Shown: positions 1-8,056, counted from the stretch's first letter. The stretch: 10,170 bases of DNA from Euperipatoides rowelli (GCA_003024985.2 PXIH01S0020746.1), one strand, 5' to 3'. Made by a program: numbers and translations. Notes: generated from the sequence alone by a model not told the origin.

Positions 1-432
1 CTTTTAGAAATATAATCACAAAAAATAATCTGTTAGTTAGAATTTTTTTTTTCTTTATATAATTAAATTCCTGACAATAAATAGAACATAAATAAGTGTA
101 ATAATTTCATTATTACACATATTTGAAAACTTTTATACATAGGATTCTATGAGTCGTAAAAATTACGACACGCGACCGCTCATGTTAAAATTGTGTATGC
201 GATCGCTCGAAGGTTAATGTTTTATATTCTCTTTAGTTTTAAAATTTTTTTTATAAAAGAATAAACTTTTTCAAGGCTTTGTTATTATGAATTTTGGTGG
301 TGTTTAGAACTCCAACAGTGAAATTTGGTATGAATAAAAAGTTTCTAGAATCTTATTTTTTCTTTTTCTTTATTTTTTACAATATTTAAAGGGTAAGTAT
401 CACATAAAAATAACTTTATTTATTTCAAAAGC
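1..432. other. AT-rich non-coding stretch
   Basis: No supportable coding region is seen on either strand. The stretch holds poly-T and poly-A tracts, a small hairpin at 153-169, and two related GC-richer words, GCGACCGCTC near 173 and GCGATCGCTC at 199-208, which stand out from the AT-rich background. The second word resembles a CGCGATCGCG palindrome at 9823-9832, so both could come from an old dispersed repeat, but the match is too short to establish that. Confidence 0.6.
153..169. repeat. Short perfect hairpin
   Basis: GTCGTAA and TTACGAC form a perfect 7-bp inverted repeat around an AAA loop. It is followed by the GC-richer words CGCGACCGCTC and TGCGATCGCTC. It has no T-run that would suggest a terminator and its function is unknown. 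Confidence 0.6.
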
Positions 433-556
433 TCATGATACTTTATGAATTTTAAAAAAAAAAAAATTGATGCACAATTTAACTAAACCATTTTTTTTTC
501 TAGTCACCTGGGCGTGTGACGAAATGAGAGGAGAGATTTTCTTATTCAATCTCTCA

Positions 557-634
557 CCATAAATAAACTGGCCATCATTATATTTTTTCAAATTTAATTG
601 TGCCATAAATAAACTGTGTATCATTTATTTTTTA
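557..634. repeat. 46-bp tandem duplication, two diverged copies
   Basis: CCATAAATAAACTG occurs at 557-570 and again at 603-616, a period of 46 bp. Each copy is followed by a related ATCATT plus T-rich segment. The period is not a multiple of three, so the copies read in different frames. The 63-codon minus-strand open frame that runs through here (433-624) is therefore not a repeat protein. On the minus strand a CCCAG-GTGACT donor-like site lies near 510, so a short exon cannot be excluded, but no family is recognised. Confidence 0.6.
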
Positions 635-881
635 ATATTTTATAGCAATAATACACTATGAGTTAAATGTTAAATATAACTTTGGTAATATTAGTTTATT
701 TATTTAATTCTGATGAATAAAAAATTTAATTTGTACACAAGCATTGTTTATGAGTATTTGCTTCCTTGCTTGCATTTGTCATTTCTTACAAAAATAAGTA
801 TAGCTTAAGATAATATAAATAATTCACAAACAAATACGCAACAGTATTATATAGTCGTCTTTTATTTTTTTTATTTTCTGA

Positions 882-1539
882 AGGTGTGAATGTGGAGAAT
901 GTGGTCTGCATCTCAACTCAAGCAAATCCTATGCTATTATTCATAATTTTTCAAAAAAAATTGTTGATATTGAATTAATCATTAATGGAGAGAGAATAAG
1001 TACCATTGATCATGTTATAATCCTAGTTGTTGATATTCAAAATAATTTTAAGTGGGGTGTACACATAAAAAGAATCGCCAAGAAGGCCTTACAAAGAATA
1101 TACATTGTTTATAGGCTGAAGAGAATAGGAGTGGATCTCAATATGCTGAGACTGATATATATCTCCTTCATAAGGCCTTGTTTGGAGTATGCATGTCCTG
1201 TCTGTAATATGGCATTGACCAAATCACAATCAAATGATCTGGAATCCATACAGAAGAGGGTTTGTAAAGTTATTGTAGGCAGGGAATATATCGATTATAG
1301 AAGTGCATTGGATCTGTTAAATTTAAAATCTTTGAGTGATCGAAGACGTGATATTATTGTCAAGTTTGCTGAATCTTTTTTTTTTTTCAAAATTGGTACA
1401 GTATGCCCCGAGCAAAAGATATAGCATTTCTGGGTCAATATTAGAAGTTAGGCAGGTTATATATGCCCCATATATAAGGACCAAAAGATATGCAAGCTCA
1501 CCTGTGCCTGCTTTTATCAGTCTTATTAATAACTGTTAG
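882..1539 (+). pseudogene. Degenerate LINE (non-LTR retrotransposon) reverse transcriptase, C-terminal part
   Basis: The frame is open from a stop at 879 to the poly-T tract at 1376-1387, then continues in the next frame to a TAG at 1537-1539. The first part has the layout typical of the region after the RT palm in jockey/CR1-like LINEs: a LHLNSSKS segment near 909, DIQNNFKWGVHIKRIAKKA near 1032-1088, then IYISFIRPCLEYACPV near 1149-1203, LTKSQSNDLESIQKRV near 1215-1262, and LLNLKSLSDRRRD near 1311-1350. After the shift the frame gives VRQVIYAPYIRTKRYASSPV and ends with SLINNC, matching the usual LINE ending where an R-T-x-R-Y motif precedes the last residues. The palm catalytic box and the endonuclease are absent, so the copy is 5'-truncated, and the frameshift in 12 Ts marks it as dead. 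The assignment to a LINE RT is strong. The exact clade is an inference. Confidence 0.88.
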
Positions 1540-1651
1540 ACTTAATTGAATCATNACTAAAAGTTGAAATATCATTTCTGTGTACCGCCCATGTCAAATA
1601 TTTTGACCCCTGTCGAAAATTTTTTTTATGCTGTATTTTTTTTTTTTTTTT
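1540..1651 (+). other. Probable LINE 3' flank with N and poly-T
   Basis: This non-coding DNA directly follows the LINE stop codon and could be its 3' untranslated tail. It contains one undetermined base near 1555 and ends in a long T-run that turns into an A-run (about 1636-1658). No target-site duplication was found that would fix the 3' end of the insertion. Confidence 0.4.
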
Positions 1652-1718
1652 AAAAAAAGACCTGCCTTGTCAGATTCTTTCTGTATATTAAAAAGGTTTT
1701 TGATCAGCTTTAAATTGT
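1652..1718. repeat. 67-bp diverged repeat, copy 1
   Basis: This segment aligns without gaps to 2425-2491, with about 12 mismatches over 67 bases by eye (roughly 82% identity). Shared words include CCTGC, GATTCTTTC and AGCTTTAAATTGT. On the minus strand both copies read GCAG followed by GT, a donor-like site, preceded by a shared open frame with the pattern LF, three variable residues, then KESD, one variable residue, then AG. Differences fall at all three codon positions, which argues against strong protein constraint. A dispersed non-coding repeat is the simplest reading. Confidence 0.7.
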
Positions 1719-2424
1719 CAAATTCCAAAAATTATAATTGCAATGCAAATAAATTTGTAGCATAGTTATTATATTTAATGTGCATAAAAATAATAGACTA
1801 CTAGAGAGCAAGAATGGAGATGCCCTTTCCTATTATTAGCTACATATGAAAATCAAGCTGGGAGTGTGGCCAAACACCTTTTCTGTTCTCTCAATTTCAA
1901 AACATTGCATTAAAAATCCTGGCAGAGATTATTAATTAACATATTATAGTAATATTTTTTTAGAATTATGAATATAAAATTTATTTTAATAATATATAGA
2001 AATAAATATATTCATGTCAATTGTCTTTCTCAGTTTCTATTGAATTTAAAGTTTAAGATAATTTACAAAGCAGTTTGTTAAGTTAAATAATTATGTAATG
2101 CTACCAAGATTTTTTTTTTTTTTTTTTTGCAAAAAAGATGTAAATAATTATTCAAATTTAATTACAAGAAATTTTGAAACAAATTTAGTAAAGTAGAAAA
2201 TTGACATCAATGGCATGAATGATTTAAATATTTTTGTAAACAGTATGAATATTAATTACATATGGTACATTATTATTATTGAGTAATAAGTCATATTTGA
2301 CTTTCACCTCGGAGTTTAAAATAAATAAATAAATATTATTTTACAAGAAATGTATACAAATCTTCAAGGCAACTAGGAAGAGGGAGAAAAAAAAAATCAC
2401 TTTACAGAGACTACCTAAAAGTAA
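1719..2424. other. AT-rich non-coding stretch
   Basis: No coding region, RNA gene or transposon was recognised. It holds several homopolymer tracts, including a T-run near 2110-2128 and AAAT repeats near 2321-2335. It separates the two copies of the 67-bp repeat. Confidence 0.6.
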
Positions 2425-2491
2425 AAAAAAATACCTGCTGAGTCTGATTCTTTCCATACATGAAAAAGGGTTTTGGTTAGCTTTAAATTGT
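2425..2491. repeat. 67-bp diverged repeat, copy 2
   Basis: This is a gapless partner of 1652-1718 in the same orientation, 773 bp downstream. On the minus strand this copy is bounded by stronger splice-like signals than copy 1: TTTTATTGCAG just outside its start (about 2500) and GCAG-GTATTT at its end (about 2432). The matching acceptor position in copy 1 has lost its AG. If it were an exon it would be about 62 nt, but no protein family was recognised. Confidence 0.7.
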
Positions 2492-2766
2492 TTTACCTGC
2501 AATAAAACAATTTAAAAAATTAATTTACAAGAAAATTAAATTTAGATTTACAGATAAATTATAAACAGATAAGTTCAAAATAAAGTTAACATATCTTTTA
2601 CGACTATTGTGTATTTTAGATGATTTTTTTTAATCCATAAATTGTTTGGGGGGTTTAATGATTGTTATTTATTTTATTTTATTAGAAATGTATTATATTA
2701 TGAAAATATTTCTTTTTCTTTTATTTTATGGTTTTATAAACGGAAATTTTATTGATGTATAACAAG

Positions 2767-2830
2767 CAGTGGCAAAACTAAGGAATGCTGTGCCTTCCTG
2801 CAACTTCTAGTGTTGCCCCCCCCCCCCCCA
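2767..2830. mobile_element. Possible hAT-type transposon end
   Basis: The segment starts CAGTGGCAAAACTAAGG and runs to a 14-base C tract (2816-2829). Many hAT transposons and their non-autonomous derivatives begin with CAGTGGCGTAACTA-like termini followed by a TGCCCCC block, and this looks like a decayed version. No matching opposite terminus and no 8-bp target duplication were found, so it is a weak call based on recalled family features. Confidence 0.3.
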
Positions 2831-2945
2831 TCTCCGAATTCATTTATTTCACCGAACTGAAAAATAATCACCTATAAAATTGTAGCTTAAACAGCAATTA
2901 ATTATTTATCAAGTATATTTTTAAGCACAACTTACTTTATATGTG

Positions 2946-2989
2946 AGTTAAAAGTATTTTTTTAATTATTAAAAAAAATACTTTTAACT
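2946..2989. repeat. Inverted repeat, about 21-bp arms
   Basis: AGTTAAAAGTATTTTTTT and AAAAAAAATACTTTTAACT form a near-perfect hairpin with a loop of only a few bases. The arms differ by one base in the length of the T/A run. It could be a small foldback remnant or a product of local slippage. There is no adjacent gene for it to regulate. Confidence 0.75.
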
Positions 2990-3350
2990 TAGGTAGCTTT
3001 TTTTTTTCCTGTTTCAATGGATCGTCTTTTCATTTTTATTTATTTATTATGCTCAGCAAGGTCTCCACCTCAAGTTAATGTGTTAATAGACCTCTTTCAA
3101 TATTTTTAAAAATACTGTTATGTGGTACCATAATTTTAATTTTATAAAGAAGAAATCAGCACAATTTTAGAGAAAAATGCTAATTAAAAAACTAGATAAG
3201 ATTCTATGAAATGGCAAACAACCATAAACTTAGTTGGCCAAATTTATCACCACACTTTTTTTTTTTAAAAAAAAAAGAAAAGAGCTTTCAAGTCTCAACA
3301 AAACAAAGATCTAGTGAAAGACTCGAAATATGGACAATTCTTGTAATCAG

Positions 3351-3378
3351 CACAGTTTATATGGTTCTATAAACTGTG
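3351..3378. repeat. Perfect 11-bp hairpin
   Basis: CACAGTTTATA and TATAAACTGTG pair perfectly around the six-base loop TGGTTC. It lies in non-coding DNA between the two possible hAT ends. Nothing around it shows a function. Confidence 0.75.
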
Positions 3379-3629
3379 GTACCTATCATTCAACATGTGA
3401 AAGGAAGTGTTTTAACAAGCTCTAGCTCGTTGTGTAACTAGTGGTGGCACAATTCTTATTTCTTCACGTCTTAGTTTAGATTAATTTGAAGATAATTTAT
3501 TTGATACTTTGATTGCAAACTTAAATGATTTTCACTTGATTTGAAACTAAATTAACAAAATGATACCTTATACAAATGGCCAAAACATTTAGTTTTTCAT
3601 CTTCTCTCTTAGAACATGTCCTGTGAGAC

Positions 3630-3653
3630 GGAACCCTGGTTGGGAAATGCTTG
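3630..3653. mobile_element. Possible hAT-type transposon terminus
   Basis: Read on the minus strand this gives CAAGCATTTCCCAACCAGGG followed by TTCC. This resembles the CAGTGTTTCCCAACC-GGGTTCC termini of many hAT elements. The next eight bases, CACTAGTG (3654-3661), would be the target duplication, but no second copy was found upstream and CACTAGTG is itself a palindrome. It is probably an orphan end of a decayed element. Confidence 0.4.
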
Positions 3654-3661
3654 CACTAGTG

Positions 3662-4119
3662 CAATAATGGCTTGGCCGATCATTACGATTTACGAATTTA
3701 GCCTTAATTCATTTAATTTGCCGTGAGTAGAAAAAAAATCAAAGAATGCTTTGACAATATATTATTTTATTATAAAATTAAAATTATCTGTTCGGCTTTA
3801 AAGTATGATAGTTTCTCATGTGCCTTTATTTATTTATATCATGTAGGCCTAGAAACTGGCAGAATAAGTATCTTTTTTTATTTTTATGTCCATGCCTTGC
3901 GCCAGTTACTGTTAATTATAAGCAGAATCTAATTCATTAAATTATGATGTTCCCCCAGATTCCTTGTTGTTAAATAAGAGATTTGTATTTACAAATAAAT
4001 AAAAAATAAATAAATTATTTTTGTGTGGGGGGGGAGCACTATTTATGTCCCTGATAACAAGGCACAGCCTTATATTATAACAATAAACCAAACTTTGTTA
4101 TATTGGTCTGCTTGTGCAG
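3662..4119. other. AT-rich non-coding stretch before candidate exons
   Basis: A 69-codon open frame at 3723-3932 is rich in I, F, Y and L, as expected from translated AT-rich DNA, and matches nothing recognised. There is an AAAT-repeat tract near 3993-4014 and an 8-base G run at 4027-4034. No gene is supported. Confidence 0.5.
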
Positions 4120-4194
4120 CGGATAAACTATGTTGTATTTTCACATTGTTTACTTTCGTAATATGGTCTTTGCTATTTTATAATACATATTATG
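4120..4194 (+). CDS. Candidate internal exon 1 (low confidence)
   Basis: A pyrimidine-leaning acceptor ending TGCTTGTGCAG precedes 4120, and ATG-GTAGCA is a moderate donor at 4194/4195. The 75-nt interval is open in the phase that joins in frame to the next candidate exon. The translation contains a hydrophobic run, LCCIFTLFTFVIWSLLF, which would suit a membrane segment but is also what AT-rich DNA tends to give. Support comes only from splice signals and phase agreement. No family is recognised. Confidence 0.2.
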
Positions 4195-4380
4195 GTAGCA
4201 TGATGTGATCACCATGGATCGTAAGCTAACATAAGACAATTGACTGCCCTCTCACATGCAAATTAATGATAATTTATTGTTGTACATTCATTTTACATGT
4301 GTGTATACTTCTAGTTATTAAAAAGTGCTACAAACATACTTTGAGCTATCATTCATTTGAAATAACCCCCGTCATTCCAG

Positions 4381-4464
4381 CGAGTCCTTATGATTTATTT
4401 ACTACTGCTTTCTTTGTGGCTGAACTGACAGAGTTTAGTCCAAGTAGTGGATACCACCTTGCTG
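4381..4464 (+). CDS. Candidate internal exon 2, unrecognised protein
   Basis: The interval is bounded by a good acceptor (CCCCCGTCATTCCAG) and a good donor (CTG-GTATGT). It is 84 nt and phase-symmetric: it begins with the last two bases of a codon and ends with the first base of the next. The encoded residues, SPYDLFTTAFFVAELTEF then SPSSGYHL, have a balanced composition unlike the I/N/K/Y-rich translations elsewhere in the window. The surrounding 76-codon open frame (4266-4496) would start in intron-like sequence, so the exon reading is preferred over a single-exon gene. It is the best coding candidate outside the retroelements. Its function is unknown. Confidence 0.35.
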
Positions 4465-4788
4465 GTATGTACAAAGTCAAAATAAATAGCAATTGATATC
4501 AATATTGTTATTTTTTTAACAATTAAAGGGTTAAAATTGATCACATTATATAATGAAACTGAAATCCTAATATTATTCCCTTATTCATAATTATCTAAAC
4601 GTTTCTTTTTCTCGTTTAATTGTATGTGGGAATATAAAATGGGTTAAGGTTATTACTTGTTTATTGTTGGTGGAGAAAGGGGGGGGGGAGCTATTTGTGA
4701 TCCAGTCAAGCATTAATTAATTGCTCTAAAATTTGAACATCAAACTAATATGGTAGAACTAAATGGGGCCATTATTTGCTGTTTGCAG

Positions 4789-4850
4789 ACTTGGTGACTG
4801 TCCCAACCCACTTAATCCCTGTTTGTATATTTCTTATCCACCTTGAATAA
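4789..4850 (+). CDS. Candidate terminal exon with overlapping AATAAA
   Basis: A strong acceptor, TTATTTGCTGTTTGCAG, ends at 4788. Joined in phase to 4464, the frame reads LVTVPTHLIPVCIFLIHLE and stops at TAA (4848-4850). AATAAA at 4846-4851 overlaps the stop, which would leave a very short 3' UTR and could be chance. A second frame after the same acceptor (LGDCPNPLNPCLYISYPP then stop) is also open, so the choice rests only on phase agreement with the upstream exon. Confidence 0.22.
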
Positions 4851-5741
4851 AGTCGTGCTTCAAACAGAAAGGTCCAGCAATTAGTTATCTTTTTTAATTA
4901 AAAGTAAATTCTTTAAAATTCTTTTTAACTAGATTTTATCAGTTTTCATTCCTCAAAGCATCATGTGGGCAGAATGATTTTTTTTTTAAAAAATATATGT
5001 ATACAGTATAAACTGTATATAAATTAATAGCTTTGGCATGTTTTTATTGCAGCTTAGCATTTTATTTCATGAATAATTTTAGGAACTTTAGCAATGTAAA
5101 ATTATATGCTCCATAAATTTTAAATATCACTTGTTTTTATAAATTGAAAATCTATGTGTCTACAGTTGAGTAATTCATTATTAAATTATAAACTGAATGA
5201 TCCCCAACTTAAATTTTCTTGAATGAAGGATTGTATGACTTTAATATTTTTGGACAATGTTTATACGAAACAGTGGTGCATTATATTTCATATTCCGTAC
5301 AGCAAATTACTATCCCATAAAAAAAAATCTATATTATTTTAAAACACAGGATATTTTTCACATATAATTTTTTTATAAAAATTTTAAATTAGTTTTTTTT
5401 TTCTATTATAATCTTGCCAAGAAGAGGGGAGTAGGAGAGATAAATTGGAACTTGATTCACCTTTATTAAAACAAAATAAATAGCTACTTCCATCAAATTA
5501 ATTGTTTCAAAATTACAAATTTTAATTAAAATGTTTATATTTTAATTTTTAAACTTTGTATAGGCTATACTTTTATGAGGGGGGGGGGGGAAGGGGGGTA
5601 CAGGATAATATAAATTGTAACTACCTAAGCTAGCGATCATTGTAATCATATATTGACAAATAGACATTTTAGGAAAAATATTTAAGTGGAGTTCTAATTA
5701 CTCTGTTATATGAAATGATAATATTTTGTTATCAAAAAAGG
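4851..5741. other. AT-rich non-coding stretch
   Basis: No gene was recognised. The stretch holds a perfect 8-bp hairpin at 5000-5019 (TATACAGT / ACTGTATA), poly-T and poly-A tracts, and a G-run at 5579-5598. Confidence 0.6.
5579..5598. repeat. Poly-G tract, G12-AA-G6
   Basis: Twelve Gs are followed by AA and six more Gs, standing out in AT-rich DNA. Shorter G runs occur at 4027-4034 and 4679-4688, and a C run at 2816-2829. Such tracts are prone to slippage and to sequencing error in length. Confidence 0.85.
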
Positions 5742-5760
5742 AATATTGCTAAGCAATATT
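5742..5760. repeat. Perfect 9-bp palindrome with one-base centre
   Basis: AATATTGCT, A, AGCAATATT forms an almost uninterrupted palindrome. The 61-codon open frame beginning at 5746 starts inside it and looks like translated AT-rich DNA, so no gene is called there. Confidence 0.7.
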
Positions 5761-6217
5761 ATAAGTAAATCTTACAGCCAAGTTACACCAGATAAAAATG
5801 TGATAAGGAAAAAGAAAGTGAAAATAATAATAGAAATGCAAAATGTTTGTGTGAATACAAGTACTGGTTTTAGGCTAATTGATTTTAAAAAATGTAATTA
5901 TTACAATTCCAGAATGGCTCCAGAAATTTAAAAAATAAAATTGGATATGAAATCTTAATGTAGAATTTAATCAAAAATAAAATATTCAAATAGTGACCCA
6001 ACAATAATGTTTCTGCTATTGAAATGGAACATTACCTTTTAGATTTAACTATTCCAATATAATTTTTACTATTCACGGAACACAGGAAGAGTGCTAAAAT
6101 CGAACACATCATAAGTGTTTTTTTTTAATAACAAATTTAAATATAAAATTATTGGATTTGTTTTTTTTTGTTTTTTATTATATCGCAATATTTTTAATAT
6201 ATCTTATCGATTTATTT
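5761..6217. other. AT-rich non-coding stretch
   Basis: No recognisable gene, RNA or element was found. A K/N/I-rich open frame of 61 codons ends at 5931 and is judged to be chance. Confidence 0.5.
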
Positions 6218-6327
6218 GATGTATGACATTACAATGGTTTTATCCTGGATTTTTAAAATTATGAGGATGTGAATTCTTAATCTTTAAACTGGCTAATACT
6301 TTGTGGCTACTTATATTCTTGGCAAAC
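6218..6327. repeat. Direct repeat of about 110 bp, left copy
   Basis: This copy matches 6623-6731 in the same orientation with about six mismatches and three small indels (about 92% identity by eye). Shared blocks include TGACATTACAATGGTTTTAT and GTGGCTACTTATATTCTTGG. Match boundaries are sharp: GATG on the left and GGCAAAC on the right. The core could be read as starting TG and ending CA, as LTRs do, but no primer-binding site was seen downstream. Confidence 0.9.
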
Positions 6328-6622
6328 CAGCCGCAGAGAATACAAATGAAGGGGTGAAAAGTGTCCAAAAACTGAATTAAAAAGAATGAGGGACTGGAAA
6401 ATCGATCAAGAACAAAAGAAGAAATTAAACAATTTATTTCTTATTTGTTTGTTTGTTCAGTGATATGTTATGTTTATCATGTCATGTGATATTCAATTAC
6501 AGGCTCTGTGAGGCTAGGTGCAAGCCATAGTGTGTTGACCATAACCTGGTTGGTATTCTGTATAGTGTGTTATACCGGGAATTGGTTACCATCAGGAGGC
6601 CAGCAGTATTTCGGACTAATAC
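6328..6622. other. Unique segment between the direct repeats
   Basis: This 295-bp segment has no obvious duplicate in the window. It includes a TTTG repeat (6444-6457), an acceptor-like TTCAATTACAG ending near 6502, and a GC-richer part (about 6503-6620). A 60-codon plus-strand frame without an early ATG is open from 6490 to 6669 and runs into the right repeat copy. The opposite strand is also open over part of it. No protein family is recognised, and no purine-rich tract precedes the right copy as an LTR element would need. Confidence 0.5.
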
Positions 6623-6731
6623 GATGTGACATTACAATGGTTTTATCCTGGATTTTTTTAAAATTAAGATGATGTGAGTTCTTCATCTCTAAACTGGCTA
6701 ATAATTGTGGCTACTTATATTCTTGGCAAAC
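6623..6731. repeat. Direct repeat of about 110 bp, right copy
   Basis: This is the partner of 6218-6327, starting 405 bp downstream. High identity over its full length against little similarity outside suggests either terminal repeats of one miniature element or a fairly recent segmental duplication. No short target duplication was found outside the pair (TTTATTT on the left, TATGGTT on the right). Confidence 0.9.
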
Positions 6732-6766
6732 TATGGTTCTCCCTCAGGAAAAAAAAAGACTAATGA

Positions 6767-7240
6767 TTAAAGTGTATTATCAAAGTTATTTTCAATTTTG
6801 TCAATTGAGTTTTATTTAGGGTAAAAAAATAATGTATGTTTAATTCATCAAATTTTCTTATTTCATTTAAAAATGTGTGAAAATCTAAGTTTATACTAAT
6901 GTTAAAAAAGAACTGATTACATCATCTTAAACACAAATCAAAGCAAACACCTAGTGTCTGCTTTGATTTGTATTTAAGATAATGTAATAGCTGATCATTC
7001 TTTTCTAACATTGTATAAAACTTAGATTTTAAGTTAACACTTTTTAAAATGAAAAGAAAATTTGATGAATTAAACATGCATTTTATTAACAAAATAAAAC
7101 TGAATTCTTTTAACAAAATAAGACTAAATTAACAGTCGAAAATATAAATGGAGTTGAAAACAATTAAAATGCTGCCTTGTAATGAACATTTTATTTAACT
7201 ACAATATAATCGGGCCAATCCCATTGATAATACACTTTAA
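6767..7240. mobile_element. TTAA-bounded long inverted repeat, foldback/MITE-like
   Basis: The element begins TTAAAGTGTATTATCAA (6767-6783) and ends with its exact reverse complement (7224-7240), a 17-bp perfect terminal inverted repeat. The arms meet near 6951-6953. The core arms, 6831-6950 and 6954-7082, match at about 85-90% with small indels, for example ACAAATCAAAGCA near the centre and GTTTAATTCATCAAATTTTC at the outer side. The right arm has about 100 bases (about 7121-7223) with no counterpart in the left arm, so one arm has lost or gained sequence. TTAA at both outer edges fits the target duplication of piggyBac-, Kolobok- or Sola-type DNA transposons, but the terminus is not the usual CCY of piggyBac. 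No transposase is encoded. The 64-codon minus-strand frame (6922-7116) is arm sequence. Confidence 0.8.
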
Positions 7241-7252
7241 GGCTGGCTATAT

Positions 7253-7272
7253 GCTTGCGATTTATCGCAACG
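7253..7272. repeat. TTGCGAT/ATCGCAA hairpin, possible transposon end
   Basis: GCTTGCGATTTATCGCAACG contains a perfect TTGCGAT-TT-ATCGCAA hairpin and lies 13 bp after the TTAA-bounded element. A related copy lies at 7347-7366 (GCTTGCGGTTGATTACAACG, four differences in 20). Words of this type occur in the termini of some invertebrate non-autonomous DNA transposons, so this may be a remnant of another MITE. Confidence 0.4.
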
Positions 7273-7484
7273 ATTGGATCATCACCATAATTCGCCTCTG
7301 CAGGTGGTCTTGAAATTTTGCAAAGTTTAGGTCACGATTCTTAATTGCTTGCGGTTGATTACAACGCCAAAACAAGTATAGTACTAAATTTTGGCATGTA
7401 CATATTATAGCAATCCTTCAGGTTGTAATATTTTATAAGTACAGTAATAATATTTGCTTATTTTATTCTCTGTTTACATTTTCT

Positions 7485-7571
7485 CGCACATTCCATTTGT
7501 TTTACTTTCATCCGTGGCGTGTTTGCTTTAATTAGCAAATACATCATGGATGCATTGATTTGGAATGTGTG
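7485..7571. repeat. Imperfect hairpin, about 40-nt arms
   Basis: CGCACATTCCA at the left edge pairs with TGGAATGTGTG at the right, with one mismatch. Near the centre CATCCGTGGCGTGTTTGCT pairs with AGCAAATACATCATGGATG with four differences, which as RNA would mostly be G-U or A-C mispairs. The loop is about TTAATT. The middle of the arms is poorly matched. It could be a small foldback element. The arm length is also in the range of miRNA precursors, but nothing further supports that. Confidence 0.6.
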
Positions 7572-7587
7572 AGTCAATGCTAATTTC

Positions 7588-7613
7588 TTAATTATGCGAG
7601 TCTGCATAATTAA
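7588..7613. repeat. Perfect 10-bp hairpin
   Basis: TTAATTATGC and GCATAATTAA pair perfectly around GAGTCT, 16 bp after the larger hairpin. No function is evident. Confidence 0.75.
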
Positions 7614-8056
7614 ATTGTAGTTATTAAAAGGCTTTGTTTAAACTGTAACTTGGTCATTACCTTTGAGAGTGGTAGCCATCCCTATTAGGCGACTAGCAAC
7701 TCTCCAACGTGTGTCCAGTCCATGGACTCCTGTTATGTTTCTTTTATAATTTCTAGTGTGCCGGCTAGCAAGTTAGCTAGCCGGTAATACTTACCTGTAT
7801 AGAGTTTATTTACCATGATAATAAAGCTAGCATTTTATTTACAACACAACAACCATTTTGCCTCCAGATTTGTTTTACCAGTCATAGTTACCAACAGCAG
7901 TCCTGCAGTCAACCTAGCAACCGCACATATATTCTCTATTCTCCTCTCCACCACACTTTCTATCTATCCTGTAATGGCTTCACTACCCCCCCTAGGGGTG
8001 GAGTTTGTTATATAGTTTGGAAATAGATTCTGATTTTGTGCAATAGAATTTGAGAA
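7614..8056. other. Non-coding stretch with small palindromes
   Basis: The stretch holds an AGTCCATGGACT palindrome near 7717 and the CCGGCTAGC hairpin at 7761-7784. A 66-codon plus-strand frame opens with ATG at 7815 and ends at 8015. Its translation is S/T/L/V-rich and does not resemble a known family. It is left uncalled as a gene. Confidence 0.4.
7761..7784. repeat. GC-rich perfect 9-bp hairpin
   Basis: CCGGCTAGC and GCTAGCCGG pair perfectly around AAGTTA. It is unusually GC-rich for this window. The Helitron 3'-end signature was considered, but no CTRR follows at the right distance. Confidence 0.75.

Noticed and set aside
433-624. 63-codon minus-strand open frame with a donor-like site near 510
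   Set aside because: It runs through a 46-bp tandem duplication in different frames and ends in poly-A-encoded residues. No family is recognised.
3723-3932. 69-codon plus-strand open frame
   Set aside because: Composition is that expected of AT-rich DNA, it has no domain or motif, and the start codon context is unremarkable.
6490-6669. 60-codon plus-strand frame between and into the direct repeats
   Set aside because: No early ATG, no known family, and the opposite strand is also open over part of it.
6922-7116. 64-codon minus-strand open frame
   Set aside because: It lies within the right arm of the long inverted repeat and is K/L/F/S-rich. It is a by-product of the repeat.
7761-7795. Helitron 3' end (hairpin near terminus)
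   Set aside because: The required CTRR about 10 bases after the hairpin is absent, and no Helitron 5' end was seen.
7815-8015. 66-codon plus-strand open frame starting with ATG
   Set aside because: The translation has no recognisable motif, and the region shows no splice or promoter signals that would support it.
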